Below, one piece after another: positions 62,139 to 64,000 of a stretch of DNA of 64,000 nt (positions are counted from its first letter, which is position 1; every line of letters begins with the position of its first letter). A program made the translations under genes and the position numbers. This stretch comes from Pseudomonadota bacterium (GTDB lineage: Bacteria; Bdellovibrionota; UBA1018). The stretch spans positions 372,001 to 436,000 of the forward strand of contig JAIXQO010000003.1 in assembly GCA_027485695.1 (NCBI GenBank), given 5' to 3'. The notes under the pieces are model-generated. The model had not been told where the DNA came from, searched no databases, and worked only from the letters and a program-made list of their open reading frames with translations.

Positions 62139-63578
62139 GTGGATCACCGTTTCTCTCAGATTGACGCCTCTCGTTTCCGCTCGCTCTTGAATCGTGCGGT
62201 GGCCTTGCCCGTGCTTGCACTCTTGGCGTTGGCCGCGTTCTTTTTTTGGCAAACGCAAAATCTACGCTCTGCCGCACGTTTGACGGACCGAGCAGGGGAG
62301 ATCATCGCCCAAGCCCACTTGGTAGAGCGCTTGGTGATCGATGGTGAAACGGGGCTGCGCGGATTCCTGATCACCGGCAAAGACGAATTCCTAGAGCCCT
62401 ATCTCAATGCTCGTCGACGTTTTTTCCTCGAGAGCGATGAGTTGATCTCGCTCGTCGCCGGCGACCCGACTTGGACTCCAACGATCAAAGAGATCCGGGC
62501 GCGCGTAAACGATTGGATCGAGCTGGCTGAGGCAACGATTCAACACCGCCGTAGCAAAAAACAGATTAAAGAAACAGCACAGTCCGAAGCTAAGCGTCTC
62601 ACCGATGTGATTCGAGCTCAGTTCGACGAATTGATCCGCTTGGAAGAGGGTTCGAGGCGAGCGCTGGCCGCTGAGTCAAGGGCGACTGCCCGTTGGACAG
62701 TGACCTCGAGTACGATTGCCGCCATTATTTTAGGTATGATCCTCGCGGTATATTCGCGCCGATTGCTTCTGCTGCTGACGGATTCGTACGCAAAAATCGT
62801 CGCAGATTTAAATCAACAAACGGGTAACCTCGAAAAAGCGGTTCGGTCGCGCGATGAATTCTTATCGGTCGCATCGCACGAGCTGAAAACTCCTTTGACC
62901 TCTCTTAAGTTGCAGCTCCAGATGACCCAGCGAGCGATCAAACCCGATCGGCAAGAAGCGCCACCGCTTGAGAAACTGAGGCGTGTCGTTGACATGTGTT
63001 TCAATCAGTCGCTTCGACTGACGGAGCTGATCGAAGAACTTCTGGACGTTTCGCGCATCCAGTCCGGAAAACTGAGTTTCAATTTCGACGAAGTGGACGT
63101 GACAGATTTGGTCCGTGAGAATATCGATAAATTCACCGAGCAATTCGTCGAAGCGAAAACGGAGCTCACGTTCGATGCCGGAACTTCTGTGATGGCAACT
63201 TGCGATCGTTTCCGTATGGAGCAGGTGATTTCGAACTTACTGAGTAATGCGCTTAAGTACGGTGGTGGTCAGCCGGTCAGCGTGAGAGTGACCCAAGACG
63301 AACGTTTTGCACAGATCATGATCAAAGATCGTGGAATAGGTATTGAAGCCGAAAAAATCCCAGTCATTTTTGACAAGTTCGAACGCGTGGCCGAAGGAAG
63401 CGGCATCGGAGGTCTGGGCTTGGGACTGTTCATTTCTCGGCAAATCATCATCGCACACCGTGGGACAATCGAAGTCGAGAGCAAACTCAATCAAGGATCG
63501 ACCTTCACGGTTAAGATCCCTCTGAAATCCGATCAGGGGAAATTCACCAAGAGTCTACGGGAGCTTGCCGAAGCATGA
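62139..63578 (+). CDS. CHASE3-type sensor histidine kinase
   Basis: 479 residues from a GTG start. Membrane segment 1 (VALPVLALLALAAFFFW), an extracytoplasmic CHASE3 domain (ERLVIDGETGLRGFLITGKD), membrane segment 2 (SSTIAAIILGMILAVYS), then HisKA with phospho-His in SVASHELKTPLTSLKL and HATPase_c with N (SNLLSNALKYGGG), G1 (DRGIGIEAEKIPVIFDKF) and G2 (GLGLGLFISRQI) boxes. It probably phosphorylates the regulator encoded next, with a four-base overlap. The signal is unknown. Confidence 0.94.
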   Translation: MDHRFSQIDASRFRSLLNRAVALPVLALLALAAFFFWQTQNLRSAARLTDRAGEIIAQAHLVERLVIDGETGLRGFLITGKDEFLEPYLNARRRFFLESDELISLVAGDPTWTPTIKEIRARVNDWIELAEATIQHRRSKKQIKETAQSEAKRLTDVIRAQFDELIRLEEGSRRALAAESRATARWTVTSSTIAAIILGMILAVYSRRLLLLLTDSYAKIVADLNQQTGNLEKAVRSRDEFLSVASHELKTPLTSLKLQLQMTQRAIKPDRQEAPPLEKLRRVVDMCFNQSLRLTELIEELLDVSRIQSGKLSFNFDEVDVTDLVRENIDKFTEQFVEAKTELTFDAGTSVMATCDRFRMEQVISNLLSNALKYGGGQPVSVRVTQDERFAQIMIKDRGIGIEAEKIPVIFDKFERVAEGSGIGGLGLGLFISRQIIIAHRGTIEVESKLNQGSTFTVKIPLKSDQGKFTKSLRELAEA

Positions 63579-63943
63579 GTGAAACTAAACGGATCCTCAT
63601 TGTTGAGGACGACATCGATATTCAAGAAACATTCGCGGAGATCCTCAAGAGCGAGGGGTACGAAGTCGTCACCGCTAGTAACGGTCGAGAAGGGCTGCAG
63701 CGACTGGAGCAAAGTTCGGATTTCAATTTGGTGATTCTTGATTTGATGATGCCAGTGCTGGATGGTTTTGGATTCCGGGCTGAACAACTCAAGAATTCGG
63801 AATGGGCCAAGATACCGGTATTAGTTCTTTCGGCCGATGGGCATATCCACAAAAAAATCGAAGGAATGCCGGGGATCGCCTACCTAAAAAAACCGCCAGA
63901 TCTGGATGTGCTTCTCGAGAGGACTCGGAAACATTGCCGATGA
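63575..63943 (+). CDS. Single-domain response regulator
   Basis: 122 residues, receiver domain only. Acidic pair EDD (11-13), phospho-acceptor Asp56 in LVILDLMMPVLDGF and Lys in IAYLKKPPDL. No DNA-binding output domain, so it works through protein contact, as CheY or Spo0F do. Coupled to the kinase (ATGA) and to the next gene (ATGA). Confidence 0.94.
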   Translation: MSETKRILIVEDDIDIQETFAEILKSEGYEVVTASNGREGLQRLEQSSDFNLVILDLMMPVLDGFGFRAEQLKNSEWAKIPVLVLSADGHIHKKIEGMPGIAYLKKPPDLDVLLERTRKHCR

Positions 63944-64000
63944 GCCGATTCGTCGCAAGCCTGGGCGAATTGTCCGGTTCGCGGGTCAGTGATTACTTCT
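63940..64000 (+). CDS. Start of a further gene (3' truncated by the window)
   Basis: An ATG overlapping the response-regulator stop by four bases opens a frame that is still open at the window end (20 residues, starting MSRFVASLGELSGSRVSDYF). Too little remains to name it; the coupling suggests it belongs to the same two-component operon. Confidence 0.55.
   Translation, partial: MSRFVASLGELSGSRVSDYF

Noticed and set aside
1-64000. CRISPR arrays, insertion sequences, prophage genes or toxin-antitoxin pairs
   Set aside because: No spaced direct repeats, transposase or integrase motifs, or phage structural genes were seen.

Overview
The window looks like a chromosome segment from a predatory or predator-related deltaproteobacterium of the Bdellovibrionota (Bdellovibrio-like) type. 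The grounds are a very large polar-type flagellar cluster (FlhF present, sigma-54 regulator of the FlbD type, a MotE-like gene, a TIGR02530 gene), an unusually high number of exported proteins and lipoproteins, and Gram-negative outer-membrane maintenance genes (MlaEFD). GC content is moderate. The taxon is inferred from gene content, not from a marker-gene comparison. I see no insertion sequence, prophage, CRISPR array or rRNA. No gene-free stretch exceeds 300 bases.

Layout. 1-10.2 kb: the 3' part of a large FN3-repeat/PA14-like exported protein, a small exported protein, a ureohydrolase (agmatinase family), an exported protein with a possible caspase-like dyad, then mlaE-mlaF-mlaD and a lipoprotein gene on the minus strand. 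10.4-21 kb: flagellar block 1. It opens with a well-formed sigma-54 promoter (10405-10421), followed by a periplasmic TPR protein, a receiver-less FlbD-like activator, flgB-flgC-fliE-fliF-fliG-fliH-fliI and a small protein with an HU-type DNA-binding arm. 20.9-24.4 kb: an opposite-strand interruption (Cys-rich/Gly-Ser-rich exported protein, rRNA pseudouridine synthase, small exported protein). 24.6-30.5 kb: flagellar block 2 (fliJ, motE-like, fliK, flgD, TIGR02530 gene, flgE). 30.5-33.9 kb: opposite-strand secretion block (subtilase with two lipoproteins and an exported protein). 34.1-46.5 kb: flagellar block 3 (fliL-fliM-fliN-fliO-fliP-fliQ-fliR-flhB, an opposite-strand esterase, flhA-flhF-fliA). 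46.5-58.3 kb: accessory and housekeeping genes: DUF2721 membrane protein, GH1 glycosidase, lysozyme-like exported protein, PilZ-like protein, an exported nucleotidyltransferase-ADP-ribosyltransferase fusion, a lipoprotein/outer-membrane trio, coaE, mazG, ybeY, a DOPA-dioxygenase-like gene and a ceramidase-family membrane protein. 58.4-64 kb: a C45-like exported protein, prfB with its programmed frameshift, tRNA-Asp, and a CHASE3 histidine kinase with a single-domain response regulator, then the start of one more gene.

How the genes work together. The three flagellar blocks together encode the rod/MS-ring/switch (FlgB, FlgC, FliE, FliF, FliG, FliM, FliN), the export gate and ATPase (FliP, FliQ, FliR, FlhB, FlhA, FliH, FliI, FliJ, FliO), hook assembly (FlgD, FlgE, FliK), pole selection (FlhF) and late-gene sigma factor (FliA). 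Filament, motor-stator, P/L-ring and distal-rod genes are not in this window. Gene order suggests a hierarchy in which sigma-54 and the FlbD-like protein act early and FliA late.

Most interesting observations: the exported NadD-like/ADP-ribosyltransferase fusion (50422-52230); the HU-arm protein in the flagellar operon (20669-20953); the altered GAFTGA loop of the FlbD-like activator although its own operon has a sigma-54 promoter; a perfect palindrome upstream of flgB; the long Lys/Ala-rich extension on FliA; and strongly structured RNA around fliK-flgD and flgE.
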